Assembly: GCF_023073315.1 (NCBI RefSeq)
Contig: NZ_JADPJH010000010.1
Span: 399,788-463,787, forward strand
Reading direction: 5' to 3'
Source of the DNA: Bradyrhizobium sp. 1
GTDB taxonomy: Bacteria > Pseudomonadota > Alphaproteobacteria > Rhizobiales > Xanthobacteraceae
DNA: 64,000 nucleotides
Positions 50,639 to 58,987 of this stretch are shown one piece after another. The stretch's first letter is position 1; each line of letters begins with the position of its first letter. Below the pieces are notes generated by a model, which made no database searches, was not told the origin of the DNA, and saw only the letters and a program-made list of their open reading frames with translations. A program made the translations under genes and the position numbers.

Positions 50639-51370
50639 TTAAGCGATCTTTGCCAGCTCGGAGAGCGCGCGGACGCGGTGGTCAGGCGCAAAGCCAAGCT
50701 CATCCATCTGGGTGCGGATAGCCTTGAACATCGTCAGCGGTGCCACGAGTTCGTTCTCGACGCAAGCCAGCGCCATCGCCTCCGGCGTCACCCGTTCGAT
50801 CCAGGCAACGTTCAATCCGAACGCCTTCGCGCCCGCCACGTCCCAGGGATTGGACGAGACGAACAGCACTTCGTCAGGCGCGATGCCGAATGTCTCGCCG
50901 ATCAGCTCATAGGCTTCCGGGCTCGGCTTGAAGATCTTCTTCGCATCGACGCTTATGGTGGCATCGAGCAGGCGGTCGAGCTTGGTGTTGCGCACCAGCG
51001 CATTCAGCATGTCCGGGCTGCCATTGGAAAGGATGGCGAGCTTTCGCGGCCTCAAGGCTTCAAGTGCCGCCACCGCATCCGGATAGAGATCGAGATGCAG
51101 ATACTTCTCGATCACGCGCTCGAATGTCTCGTTCTCGTAGGCAAGCCCCAGCACGCGCAGCGTATAGGCAAGCGAGTCGCGCGTAACGCTGGTAAAATCC
51201 TGGTAGCGCCGCATCAGCGAGCGCAACCAGGTGTATTCGAGCTGCTTGATCCGCCAGACCTGCGTGATGATCTCGCCGTAACCCGGAAACGCATCCTCGG
51301 TGACCTCTGCGACCGACTGGATGTCGTAGAGCGTTCCGTAGGCGTCGAAGACGACGGCTTTGAGACTCAT
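50639..51370 (-). CDS. Haloacid dehalogenase type II (HAD superfamily)
   Basis: This 243-residue HAD hydrolase starts at 51370 (MSLKAVVFDAYGTLYD). Asp9 is the nucleophile, with Thr and Tyr in the YGTLYD context typical of L-2-haloacid dehalogenases. ILSNGSPDM is motif II, a Lys in KIFKPSPEAYELI is motif III, and FVSSNPWDVAGAKAFG is motif IV. The segment DAYGTLYDI and the late WIER support the type II dehalogenase group. It hydrolyses L-2-haloacids to D-2-hydroxyacids. An extension to 51445 has no support. Confidence 0.88.
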   Translation of the reverse strand: MSLKAVVFDAYGTLYDIQSVAEVTEDAFPGYGEIITQVWRIKQLEYTWLRSLMRRYQDFTSVTRDSLAYTLRVLGLAYENETFERVIEKYLHLDLYPDAVAALEALRPRKLAILSNGSPDMLNALVRNTKLDRLLDATISVDAKKIFKPSPEAYELIGETFGIAPDEVLFVSSNPWDVAGAKAFGLNVAWIERVTPEAMALACVENELVAPLTMFKAIRTQMDELGFAPDHRVRALSELAKIA

Positions 51371-51463
51371 TGCCCGTTCCCCTGGGGTCGTTGTAGGCGC
51401 ACAGACTATATAAGGCGCCACGATTTCGATCCAAGAAGGAAACACGCATCGGGCGCTTGGCTT

Positions 51464-52474
51464 CTAAAGCTGCACGACGATCTTGCCGAAATGTGAGCCG
51501 GTCCTGAGGTGAGCATACGCTTCGGGGACTTCGTCGAAGCCGTAGACCCGGTCGACGATCGGGTGGATCGCATGTTCGGTCAGGAGGCTGTTCATCGTGG
51601 CGAAATGTTCGATCGATCCGACGGTGACGCCGATGATGTCGGCATTCTCCCATTGCAGGCGCGCCAGATCAGGCTTCGGCCCGAAGCCCGTCAGCACGCC
51701 AATTTGAACGATCTTGCCGCCCGACGCGACGGAGCGCAGCGACCGGTCATAGGTGCCGGGACCGCCGAGTTCGAGGATATGGCTGGCGCCTGCGCCATCT
51801 GTCGCCTTCATCAGGGCGACATCCCAGTCGGGCGTCTCGCGATAGTTGATGAGGATCGAGCCGCCGAGCGCCTTGGCACGGGCGAGTTTTTCATTCGAGG
51901 ACGAGATCACGATCGCGCGCGCCCCCAACGCGGCTGCGAATTGCAGGCCGAACAGCGCGACGCCACCTGTTCCCTGAACCAGCAGCGTATCGCCTTTGCC
52001 CATCCCGCCGCGTGCAATGAGGCCATGGAAAGCGGTGACCCCGGCACAGGGCAAGGTCGCGGCTTCGACCGAGGACAAATGCGGCGGCACGGGAACGAGC
52101 GCATTTGCCGGCAGCACGACATACTCTGCCAGCATTCCGTCCATCGTGTTGCCACCGAGTGATGAGGGCACATAGCTGGACTTGAACGGTCCCGAGACCC
52201 AATCGCGGAAGAACGATGCCGCGACGCGGTCTCCGACCTGCCATTGCGTGACGTCCGCGCCGGTGGCGTCAACGATTCCTGCGCCGTCGGACAGCGGCAC
52301 GCGGCCGTTGAGCTTGTTCTGGTCTGCGCGGTCGAGGATCAGGAGGTCGCGGTAGTTCAGACTGACCGCTTCGACCCGGATGCGAACCTCGCCACTCGCG
52401 GGTTCCGGTTTGCTGAGGTCGGCTCGCACAAGGCGGCCAGCATCCGCATGGCTATTCAGATGGTAGGCTTTCAT
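51464..52474 (-). CDS. Zinc-type alcohol dehydrogenase-like / quinone-reductase-like MDR protein
   Basis: This 336-residue MDR protein has a GroES-like domain (LNYRDLLIL near 40, then a long loop without the four structural-zinc cysteines) and a Rossmann domain with VQGTGGVALFGLQFA. CAGVTAFHGL marks the hinge. Absence of zinc cysteines places it with quinone-oxidoreductase-like or CurA-like forms. It is divergent from a MerR regulator and has a promoter with a 19-bp spacer and dyad, so it is probably induced by the MerR ligand. Confidence 0.88.
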   Translation of the reverse strand: MKAYHLNSHADAGRLVRADLSKPEPASGEVRIRVEAVSLNYRDLLILDRADQNKLNGRVPLSDGAGIVDATGADVTQWQVGDRVAASFFRDWVSGPFKSSYVPSSLGGNTMDGMLAEYVVLPANALVPVPPHLSSVEAATLPCAGVTAFHGLIARGGMGKGDTLLVQGTGGVALFGLQFAAALGARAIVISSSNEKLARAKALGGSILINYRETPDWDVALMKATDGAGASHILELGGPGTYDRSLRSVASGGKIVQIGVLTGFGPKPDLARLQWENADIIGVTVGSIEHFATMNSLLTEHAIHPIVDRVYGFDEVPEAYAHLRTGSHFGKIVVQL

Positions 52475-52516
52475 CGTTGCTCCCTCTCAAGCGGCATTCA
52501 CTTGGATGAGCAGAGG

Positions 52517-52547
52517 CTGTAAGGTCTGACAGCGCTGTAAGGGTCAA
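52517..52547 (-). promoter_or_regulatory. MerR-type promoter with 19-bp spacer upstream of the MDR gene
   Basis: On the minus strand, -35 TTGACC (52547-52542) and -10 TTACAG (52522-52517) are 19 bp apart, the over-long spacing typical of MerR-activated promoters. A perfect dyad ACAGCGCTGT (52529-52538) sits within the spacer, extended to CTTACAGC / GCTGTCAG with one mismatch. The transcript would start about 35 nt before ATG 52474. Confidence 0.75.
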
Positions 52548-52558
52548 GAGGTTTTCAG

Positions 52559-52906
52559 ATGAAAATTGGCGAACTCGCCCGCAGGACGGGAGTCAGCATC
52601 CGAATGCTGCGCTACTACGAAGGCGAAGGGTTGCTGGCGCCTCAGCGGACGGACGCGGGTTACCGCGATTATGGCCCGGAGGAAGAGCAAACCGTGCGGC
52701 GGATCAAGATGCTTGGCGCCGCCGGCATGACCCTCGAAACGATTCAGCGGTTGCTGCCCTGCGTGCGCAACAACGATCCGGCCTTCACGCCCTGCAACGA
52801 GCTGCGAAGAATACTTGCCCAGCAGGTCGGCCTGATCGACGAGCGCATCGAGACGCTCAGCCAGAGCCGCACGATTCTGGCGGGCTATCTGGCAAGCGTC
52901 AACTGA
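52559..52906 (+). CDS. MerR-family transcriptional regulator
   Basis: This 115-residue protein has the MerR winged HTH (MKIGELARRTGVSIRMLRYY, then EGLLAPQRTDAGYRDYG) and a long dimerisation helix. The short C-terminus has Cys68 and Cys79 (LPCVRNN, TPCNEL), which could sense a redox or electrophilic signal, as in relatives that respond to aldehydes. It is divergent from the MDR oxidoreductase and surely controls that promoter. The first codon follows TTTTCAG; no strong ribosome site is seen. Confidence 0.9.
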   Translation: MKIGELARRTGVSIRMLRYYEGEGLLAPQRTDAGYRDYGPEEEQTVRRIKMLGAAGMTLETIQRLLPCVRNNDPAFTPCNELRRILAQQVGLIDERIETLSQSRTILAGYLASVN

Positions 52907-53017
52907 TCGGACGCGACGCAGTCCTCAGCTTACCGTCCTTTTGTATTCCAGGTCTCGCGCGCCTTGCGCGCCAAGACCTTCCGCTTCGGACCCGAAGTGG
53001 ACTTGTGGTATTGCCCG

Positions 53018-53941
53018 CTATTGAGCTTCGACATAGCGGATGATGCTTTGATTTCGCACGTTCGCAATCAACTCATCTGCGCGAGACAAGAGGCGGCTTA
53101 GCAAGGGGGACGAATTGGATTCGTTGTAGCCCAGGGCCAGATCGACTGTCGGCGTCCCTCCCTCAAGCGCTCTGGCAACGACATTGGGTGCCAGCATGTT
53201 TTGTGCATAGAGCGGAACAAGACTTATTCCACCCGTGGATGCGACGAGTGACATGGCCGAGGATATGTTCTCGCCCTCGTATTTGGGCTTGAGCTTGATC
53301 CCAACCGCCGATGCGTAATCCTGAATGACAGCCTGGAGCACCGGAGAGGTTCTCGCCGAACTCACGTAGATCTCCCCGGCAAGGTCCTGCGGCCGAATTT
53401 TTTTGCGCGATGCCAAACGATGGTCGGCCGGCAGCACGGCAATCAGAGGCTCCTTCGCCATTGTCTTGAAGATGATCCCCGAACTCTCTTTTTCAGGGCG
53501 CAGGAAGGCGACGTCCAACCTTCCTCGCATCAACGCAAGTGCGAGTTCAGGGGACGATTGCGTGCAGAGTGTGACCTCCACGTCCGGTGCCTCCTCACGG
53601 AGGATGCGTAACAGGTGAGGTAGCCACATGACCTCCAACCCGACCAGGAATCCCATGGAAAGTGCAGGCCTTTGCGGTTCAGCCGTCCGCCGCGCACCTT
53701 CCGCTGCCGCTTCGACCTGTAACAAGGCGAGCCGCGCATGATCGAGAAACACCCGTCCGGCGGCGGTAAGCGCCACGCCACGCGCCTGGCGCTCCAGGAG
53801 CTCTACGCCGACTTCAGTTTCCAGATCGCGGATCTGCCGGCTCAGAGAGGGCTGCGAAGTGTTCAGGCGCCGCTGGGCAGCGGTCAAAAAGCTGCCTTCC
53901 TCCGCGACCGCAATGAAATAGCGCAAATGACGAAGTTCCAT
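53018..53941 (-). CDS. LysR-family transcriptional regulator (next to alpha/beta hydrolase)
   Basis: This 307-residue regulator has MELRHLRYFIAVAEEGSFLT and TAAQRRLNTSQPSLSRQIRD as HTH and an effector domain from about 90 that resembles the CbnR/CatR/BenM type (LVGLEVMWLPHLL). It is divergent across 106 nt from an alpha/beta hydrolase gene. That gap contains CTTC-N12-GAAG, a possible binding site. An aromatic or organic-acid effector is typical of the group but not shown here. Confidence 0.88.
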   Translation of the reverse strand: MELRHLRYFIAVAEEGSFLTAAQRRLNTSQPSLSRQIRDLETEVGVELLERQARGVALTAAGRVFLDHARLALLQVEAAAEGARRTAEPQRPALSMGFLVGLEVMWLPHLLRILREEAPDVEVTLCTQSSPELALALMRGRLDVAFLRPEKESSGIIFKTMAKEPLIAVLPADHRLASRKKIRPQDLAGEIYVSSARTSPVLQAVIQDYASAVGIKLKPKYEGENISSAMSLVASTGGISLVPLYAQNMLAPNVVARALEGGTPTVDLALGYNESNSSPLLSRLLSRADELIANVRNQSIIRYVEAQ

Positions 53942-54047
53942 TCGTCCTCGTATATCTTCAAGGCATAGCTCGAAGCCTACAAGGTCTTGGTCCTCGGCAA
54001 CAGCGGCATTTACGTTCGTGCAGCCTCAACCAAAAGGGACAAGAGCA

Positions 54048-54752
54048 ATGTCTGCCAACAGCAAACCCGCCATCGTCTTCTGTCACGGCCTCTGGGCCGA
54101 CGGTTCTTGCTTCAGCAAGGTGATCCCCACCTTGCAAGCTGATGGACATGAAGTGATCGCCGTCCAATACGGGCTCAATAATTATGCGGATGACGTCGCG
54201 ACCGTGAAGCGCACGCTGGGGCGGGTCAACAGCCCCGCCATCCTCGTCGGTCACTCCTATGGAGGAGCGACCATTACGGGCGCGGGGACCGACGAGCGCG
54301 TCGCTGGCCTGGTTTATATCGCCGCCGTCGTTCCGGATGTTCATGAGACCGTACAGAGCGAACTCAGCAAATATCCCACCGAGATGTTCTCCCGGATCGA
54401 GGTCGCGGGCGGACGCGTCTGGATCAAGCCCGAAGGCGTCAAGTACTTCGCCGGAGATCTTTCCACGCAGGAGCAGAAGCTGGTGTGGGCGACCCACTAC
54501 CCGCCGGCCGCCGACCTGCTCGAGCAGCAAAATCTCGATGAAGTCGCCTGGAAGTCCAAGCCGAGCTGGTACATCCTCGCCCGGAAGGACCAGACCGTGC
54601 ATCCTGATCTTCAGCGCTTTCTGGCCAAGCGCATCAATGCCACCACCGTCGAGACCGACAGCAGCCATGTCACTATGCTGTCCCAGCCCGAAATCGTTAT
54701 CGACGTCATCCGCAAGGCGGCGGCCGCTGTTCAGGGAAAGCAGTCGAAATAG
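54048..54752 (+). CDS. Alpha/beta hydrolase
   Basis: This 234-residue protein starts at ATG 54048 with AAGGGAC upstream. FCHGLWADGSCFSKV is the oxyanion-hole region, VGHSYGGATI holds the nucleophile Ser (near 69), and the late SSHVTMLSQPEIV gives the catalytic His. It resembles EstC-type small esterases. It has no signal peptide, so it is cytoplasmic. It is divergent from a LysR gene that is its likely regulator. Substrate is unknown. Confidence 0.88.
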   Translation: MSANSKPAIVFCHGLWADGSCFSKVIPTLQADGHEVIAVQYGLNNYADDVATVKRTLGRVNSPAILVGHSYGGATITGAGTDERVAGLVYIAAVVPDVHETVQSELSKYPTEMFSRIEVAGGRVWIKPEGVKYFAGDLSTQEQKLVWATHYPPAADLLEQQNLDEVAWKSKPSWYILARKDQTVHPDLQRFLAKRINATTVETDSSHVTMLSQPEIVIDVIRKAAAAVQGKQSK

Positions 54753-54894
54753 GCGGCGCGTCGCGCGCGGATGCCGATTGTAAAGCGGCGTCCCTTCGAA
54801 GCTGCTCGAGACCCTTGAAGGTGCAATATGCTTTCGAGGGCAGCGCGGACATTCCCTCGGCCGCCTGCCGACGAGCCAGTTCTTCAACGGTCTG

Positions 54895-55341
54895 CTAGGC
54901 AGCCGGCGGTCGTCCTCCTCGCGTCCAGGTCGCCCGCTCGGCGAAGACCTGGCTGACCTCCGCCATGTGCTCGGTGCCCCACGCGCAAAGCGGCACCAGT
55001 GCCTCCGCCAGACTGTGGCCCAAGGGCGTGAGGCTGTAGTCCACCCGCGGCGGCACCTCCTTGTAGTCGGTGCGCTTCACGAGGCCGTCGGCCTCCAATT
55101 CCTTGAGCTGCTGGATCAGCATTTTGTCGCTGACGTCGCGGACGGCGCGGCGCAGCTCGCCGTAGCGGGTCGGGCCTCCCTGAGCGACGAAGTAGAGGAT
55201 CAGCGGCTTCCACTTGCCGGCGATGACCCGCAAGGTCGCGTCGAGTCCGCAGGTGAAGCCGGGCAGAGTCGGCGTGCAACCCTGCACGGCTGGCGGAGTC
55301 TGAGTGGACGGGACGCTTGGCTCTGAAAGATCTGACGACAT
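54895..55341 (-). CDS. HxlR-family transcriptional regulator
   Basis: This 148-residue regulator starts at ATG 55341 (MSSDLSEPSVPST). The HxlR winged HTH spans about 35-125: CGLDATLRVIAGKWKPLILY, RYGELRRAVRDVSDKMLIQQ, then KEVPPRVDYSLTPLG. A cysteine just before the HTH (TCGLDA) is the usual redox- or electrophile-sensing Cys. It is divergent from an SDR gene; the 85-nt gap holds a CACTTA / TAAGTG dyad. The longer frame to 55506 is unlikely because it runs through that control region. Confidence 0.88.
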   Translation of the reverse strand: MSSDLSEPSVPSTQTPPAVQGCTPTLPGFTCGLDATLRVIAGKWKPLILYFVAQGGPTRYGELRRAVRDVSDKMLIQQLKELEADGLVKRTDYKEVPPRVDYSLTPLGHSLAEALVPLCAWGTEHMAEVSQVFAERATWTRGGRPPAA

Positions 55342-55349
55342 TTTTTGGG

Positions 55350-55383
55350 CACTTACCAAAAGGTGCATACTTGTCGATAAGTG
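55350..55383. promoter_or_regulatory. CACTTA-N22-TAAGTG dyad, likely HxlR operator
   Basis: CACTTA at 55350-55355 and TAAGTG at 55378-55383 are exact inverses, and ACTTGTCGATAAGT forms an overlapping inner dyad. They lie immediately upstream of the HxlR gene and before the divergent SDR gene, where an autoregulating repressor would bind. Confidence 0.5.
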
Positions 55384-55426
55384 GGTACGCCGCCAGCTCA
55401 GTGCAACCTCAGTGAAGGAGCACATC

Positions 55427-56161
55427 ATGAGCAGACTACAAGGCAAGACGGCAGTGGTGACCGGCGGCGGAACCGGCATCGGATTTGGAGCGGCCAAACG
55501 ATTCATCGACGAAGGCGCGTTCGTCTATCTGTTCGGGCGGCGGCAGGAGCCGCTCGATGCGGCCGTTGCGAAGCTGGGTCCGTCGGCGCGTGCGATCAGG
55601 GGCTCGGTGACTGACATATCCGACCTCGACCGGCTGTACGCGGCGGTGAAGGCGGAACGCGGCGGGCTCGACATTCTGTTCGCCAATGCCGGGACGGGAT
55701 TGTTTGCGCGGCTCGGCGAGATCACGGTCGAGCATTACGATCACATCTTCGACGTCAATGTGAAGGGACTGGTGTTTTCGGTGCAGAAGGCCCTGCCGCT
55801 GATGAAGCAGGGGTCGTCGATCATCCTGACCGGTTCGAGCACGGGCGTAATGGGGACACCGCAGTTCAGCATCTACAGCGCGACCAAGGCCGCGATCCGC
55901 AATCTGGCCCGCAGCTGGGCGCTGGACCTGCGCGGCACCGGCATCCGCGTCAACGTGCTGTCGCCGGGGCCGACCAAGACGGAGCTGGCGCTGGAGATCG
56001 TCGGCGAGGAAGCCTTCGATGCGCTCGGAAGCATGACGCCCATCGGGCGCGTGGGCGACCCGAGCGAGACGGGAGCGGTGGCCGCGTTCCTGGCGTCGTC
56101 AGACAGCAGCTTCATGACCGGCGGAGAGGTGTTCGTCGACGGCGGCCTGGCGCAGGTCTGA
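55427..56161 (+). CDS. SDR-family oxidoreductase
   Basis: This 244-residue classical SDR starts at ATG 55427 with GAAGGAG upstream. TGGGTGIGFGAAKRF is the NADP-binding motif, FANAGTGLFARLGE the NAG region, TGSSTGVMG the catalytic Ser, and YSATKAAIRNLARSWA the Tyr-Lys pair. It probably reduces a carbonyl compound. It is divergent from an HxlR regulator, a pairing often induced by electrophiles. A hairpin follows its stop. Confidence 0.9.
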   Translation: MSRLQGKTAVVTGGGTGIGFGAAKRFIDEGAFVYLFGRRQEPLDAAVAKLGPSARAIRGSVTDISDLDRLYAAVKAERGGLDILFANAGTGLFARLGEITVEHYDHIFDVNVKGLVFSVQKALPLMKQGSSIILTGSSTGVMGTPQFSIYSATKAAIRNLARSWALDLRGTGIRVNVLSPGPTKTELALEIVGEEAFDALGSMTPIGRVGDPSETGAVAAFLASSDSSFMTGGEVFVDGGLAQV

Positions 56162-56176
56162 GACCCGCGTGAGCGT

Positions 56177-56207
56177 GAGGGCTTCGGTCGATTCGATCGA
56201 AGCCCTC
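56177..56207. terminator. Bidirectional hairpin terminator
   Basis: GAGGGCTTCG (56177-56186) pairs with CGAAGCCCTC (56198-56207) around an 11-nt loop. It separates the convergent SDR and amidohydrolase genes. There is no T-run on either strand. Confidence 0.65.
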
Positions 56208-56213
56208 GATGCG

Positions 56214-57098
56214 TTAGATCCCCAACAGCTTCCTTGCGTTCGCCTTCAGCACCTTCGGCCGGATCTCGTCGCGGATCTCGATCTTGGCGAAGTCCGACAG
56301 CCAGCGGTCCGGCGTGATCACCGGCCAGTCCGAGCCGAACAGCATCTTGTCCTGCAGGATCGAGTTGATGTAGCGCACCAGGATCGGCGGGAAGTACTTC
56401 GGCGACCAGCCCGAGAGGTCGATATAGACGTTCGGCTTGTGGGTCGCGACCGACAGCGCCTCCTCCTGCCAGGGGAAGGAGGGATGCGCGAGGATGATCT
56501 TGAGGTCTGGGAAGTCGGCCGCGACGTCGTCCATGTACATCGGGTTGGAATATTTCAGCCGCATGCCCATGCCGCCGGGCATGCCCGAGCCGACGCCGGT
56601 CTGGCCGGTGTGGAACAGCGCGATCGCGCCGCCATTGTTGATCTCTTCGTACAGCGGATAGGCCATGCGGTCGTTGGCGTAGAAGCCCTGCATGGTCGGG
56701 TGGAATTTGAAGCCGCGGACGCCGTATTCCTCGATCAGCTTGCGCGCCTCGCGGACCCCGAGCTTGCCCTTGTGCGGGTCGATCGAGACGAAGGGGATGA
56801 GGACGTCGAGATGGTCGGAGGCGATCTCCAGCATCTCCTCGTTCTTGTAGCGGCGGAAGCCGGTCTCGCGCTCGGCATCGACCGGGAAGATCACGGCGGC
56901 GATGTTCTTGGAGCGGTAGTAGGCCGCGGTCTCCGGGACGGTCGGCGGATGCTTGTGCGGCGACTTGAAATAGTCCGCCATCTGCGCCTGGAAATCGTCA
57001 TAGCCGTCGTCGGGATGGGTGCCGCAGGGCTCCTCGGCATGGGTGTGGATGTCGATGGCGACGACATTGTCGATGTCAGGCAGCTTCATCTTCGGCAT
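56214..57098 (-). CDS. ACMSD-like amidohydrolase-family protein
   Basis: This 294-residue TIM-barrel metal enzyme has HTH in AIDIHTHAEE (His-x-His, near 18-20), later ligand candidates in GFKFHPTMQGF and ILAHPSFPW, and the Asp in FGSDWPVITPDRW. These match the ACMSD/2-amino-3-carboxymuconate decarboxylase and 2-pyrone hydrolase group. It likely decarboxylates or hydrolyses an aromatic-catabolism product. It stands alone on the minus strand with a 339-nt upstream region. Confidence 0.85.
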   Translation of the reverse strand: MPKMKLPDIDNVVAIDIHTHAEEPCGTHPDDGYDDFQAQMADYFKSPHKHPPTVPETAAYYRSKNIAAVIFPVDAERETGFRRYKNEEMLEIASDHLDVLIPFVSIDPHKGKLGVREARKLIEEYGVRGFKFHPTMQGFYANDRMAYPLYEEINNGGAIALFHTGQTGVGSGMPGGMGMRLKYSNPMYMDDVAADFPDLKIILAHPSFPWQEEALSVATHKPNVYIDLSGWSPKYFPPILVRYINSILQDKMLFGSDWPVITPDRWLSDFAKIEIRDEIRPKVLKANARKLLGI

Positions 57099-57437
57099 TG
57101 GTTTCCTCCCGATCTGTTGTCAAATTGATTATATGATATAACGAACTTGGCAAGCGCCCCCGAAGGCGAAACCGCAGCCGGCCAAAGTCTTTGCTGGGCT
57201 TGTCCGCAGGCGCGAGGATCAGGCCGATCCGGCCGTTTCTACTGTGCATGGGGTTGATTTCGCACATTTGCCGGTTCGGAACCGGGCAGTTAACATTGAC
57301 ATGACCTCCCGCCATGCCTTAAGAACCGCCCCATCCCGGGCGGTCTTCCGCCAGCGGGAAAAATCTCATTTTGCCACATTCGCGCGTGCCGAAACGGGTG
57401 TGCCGAACACGGCCTTTCGAACGTTCAGGATTCTGCC
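57099..57437. other. Divergent intergenic region (amidohydrolase / rpmJ)
   Basis: These 339 nt hold no gene. The left part is AT-rich (ATTGATTATATGATATAACG) and likely carries the amidohydrolase promoter on the minus strand. The right part holds the rpmJ promoter at 57296-57324 and a small hairpin ACCGCCC / GGGCGGT at 57325-57344 near the expected transcription start. Confidence 0.55.
57296..57324 (+). promoter_or_regulatory. Sigma-70-type promoter for rpmJ
   Basis: TTGACA (57296-57301) and TTAAGA (57319-57324) are 17 bp apart, an almost ideal housekeeping promoter. The leader would be about 105 nt. Confidence 0.7.
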
Positions 57438-57563
57438 ATGAAGGTCCGTAACTCGTTGAAGTCGCTGCGCGGTCGCCATCGCGCCAACCGCCTGGTCCGC
57501 CGCAAGGGCCGGGTCTATGTGATCAACAAGGTGCAGCGCCGCTTCAAGGCTCGCCAAGGCTGA
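57438..57563 (+). CDS. rpmJ: 50S ribosomal protein L36
   Basis: This 41-residue basic protein begins [20 protein letters not shown] and ends KARQG. The sequence is the form of L36 lacking the zinc-ribbon cysteines, usual in alphaproteobacteria. It sits in domain regions of 23S rRNA near the peptidyl-transferase side of the large subunit. It is a single-gene transcript with its own strong promoter and a weak hairpin after it. Confidence 0.95.
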   Translation: MKVRNSLKSLRGRHRANRLVRRKGRVYVINKVQRRFKARQG

Positions 57564-57636
57564 CCTGAGCGGCTGATTTCGCCCTCGCGGCTGCCTTCGC
57601 GCGCCCCGCAAGACCACGGTTTCACACGAGTTTGAC

Positions 57637-57661
57637 GCCGCCCCTGCTATGCAAGGGCGGC
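57637..57661 (+). terminator. Hairpin after rpmJ
   Basis: GCCGCCC (57637-57643) pairs with GGGCGGC (57655-57661), followed by TTTACGCGTTT. It probably ends the rpmJ transcript before the TPR gene at 57684. The rest of the 57564-57683 gap shows nothing else. Confidence 0.5.
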
Positions 57662-57683
57662 TTTACGCGTTTAGACTTCGCCC

Positions 57684-58325
57684 ATGGCAGTGAGATTCCC
57701 TTTCGCGCGTACCGTTTGTCTGGCCCTCGTTGTGGGAGCAGCTGGCCTCGCTCCCGCCCTGGGGCAGAACGTTCTGCCGGCTCCTCCCGGCAAGGAGCAG
57801 AAGAAGCTCCCCGAAGCGCCGGCCAAACTGCCCAAGGTCGACCGGACCAAGAATCTCGATTTCCTGTTCGGCGCACTGAAGGCCGCCCCTGACGAGGCCA
57901 GCGCCAAGCATGTCGAGGCGCGGATCTGGGCGATCTGGATCCAGACCCCAAGCGACACCGCATCGCTGTTGATGGCGCGGGCCAAGACCGCGGTCGACGC
58001 CAAGAAGATCGAAATCGCGATCAAGCTGCTGGATTCCGTCATCAAGCTCAGGCCCGATTACATCGAAGCCTGGAACCGGCGCGCCACGCTCTACTACATG
58101 CAGAATGACTACGCCCGCTCGCTTGCCGACATCCGCGAGGTGCTGATCCGCGAGCCCCGTCATTTCGGCGCGCTCGCAGGTCTCGGCATGATCATGCAGG
58201 AGGTCGGTGACGAGAAGCGTGCGCTCGAGGCCTACCGCAAGGCGCTCGCCGTCAATCCGCACCTCGACAAGATCCCCGACCAGGTCAAGTCCCTGACCGA
58301 GAAGGTCGAGGGACGCGACATCTAG
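57684..58325 (+). CDS. TPR-repeat periplasmic protein
   Basis: This 213-residue protein has a signal peptide (MAVRFPFARTVCLALVVGAA, cleavage near ALGQN), a Pro/Lys-rich linker, and about three tetratricopeptide repeats (from about 95), with IKLRPDYIEAWNRRATLYYM and EPRHFGALAGLGMIMQEVGD as clear units. TPRs bind partner proteins; the target is unknown. The stop codon overlaps the start of a dispersed repeat. It is not obviously in an operon. Confidence 0.85.
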   Translation: MAVRFPFARTVCLALVVGAAGLAPALGQNVLPAPPGKEQKKLPEAPAKLPKVDRTKNLDFLFGALKAAPDEASAKHVEARIWAIWIQTPSDTASLLMARAKTAVDAKKIEIAIKLLDSVIKLRPDYIEAWNRRATLYYMQNDYARSLADIREVLIREPRHFGALAGLGMIMQEVGDEKRALEAYRKALAVNPHLDKIPDQVKSLTEKVEGRDI

Positions 58326-58394
58326 AGCACGATCCGGACGCGAAAGGCCGCGCTAGCGCAAAGTGTGAAGCGGTTTTCCGAAAAGATCGTGCTC
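58325..58394. repeat. Dispersed inverted repeat, GAGCACGATC family
   Basis: GAGCACGATC (58325-58334) starts in the last base of the TPR stop codon and is mirrored by GATCGTGCTC (58385-58394), enclosing GTGTGAAGCGGTTTTCCGAA-type sequence. The stem is followed by A, not T, on the plus strand, so it is a repeat element more than a terminator. Confidence 0.75.
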
Positions 58395-58528
58395 AAAAAA
58401 TAAAGCGCAACTCGATCATTTCTTGAGTGAATGCGGCGCCCGCGGATTAACCACGATCGGAAGCGCGGCGTCATGAGGACTATTGCCGGCGCTGCCGCAG
58501 GCCTACCTGCATGGCAGGAGCAAAAGCC

Positions 58529-58789
58529 ATGAAGCGTTTGATCTTTGCAGGGGTACTGCTGCTCGCATCGGGAACGGTGAGCCTCGCTGACGGCCTGTTC
58601 TGGGTGGTCGGCAACCGCGCCACCGGCAAGTGCAACATCGTGACCAGCAATCCCGTGATCGACGGCGACATCTGGTTCGGCGACGGCCCCTACAAGTCCA
58701 AGGCTGATGCCAAGCTTGCCCGCTCGACCATCCGCGCCTGTCCTGCGCCGACCCCCGACGAGGCAAAGGCCGAGGACAGCACGAACTAG
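58529..58789 (+). CDS. Small secreted protein of unknown function
   Basis: This 86-residue protein starts at ATG 58529 with GGCAGGAG upstream. It has a signal peptide (MKRLIFAGVLLLASGTVSLA) and a mature part of about 65 residues with two cysteines (TGKCNIVT and IRACPA) and WFGDGPYKSKADAKLA. No family is assigned. It converges on a small hypothetical gene with a 12-nt gap. Confidence 0.75.
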   Translation: MKRLIFAGVLLLASGTVSLADGLFWVVGNRATGKCNIVTSNPVIDGDIWFGDGPYKSKADAKLARSTIRACPAPTPDEAKAEDSTN

Positions 58790-58801
58790 GCCGATACCAA
58801 T

Positions 58802-58987
58802 CTAGTGCAGGACGCTGCTGCCGCGCTCAGTGAGGCCCTGATCGGCGGCCGCAGCGTAAGCCTTTGCAAGCTCCGCCTCGAGATGCTCGTTGATCAGGAG
58901 CAGCGCCCGCACGGCGCCTTGAAGGTCACCGCTGCACCTTGCGACGATCTCGTCGATCGCGCTGTTGTCGTTCGATCTATGGCTCAT
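58802..58987 (-). CDS. Small hypothetical protein
   Basis: This 61-residue protein starts at ATG 58987 with a strong CCGGAGGA upstream. It reads MSHRSNDNSAIDEIVARCSG and is mostly helical (AVRALLLINEHLEAELAKAY), so a small coiled dimer is possible. No family is recognised. Confidence 0.65.
   Translation of the reverse strand: MSHRSNDNSAIDEIVARCSGDLQGAVRALLLINEHLEAELAKAYAAAADQGLTERGSSVLH

Noticed and set aside
58385..58400. Rho-independent terminator after the TPR gene
   Set aside because: The stem is followed by A residues on the transcript strand and the arms match a dispersed repeat.
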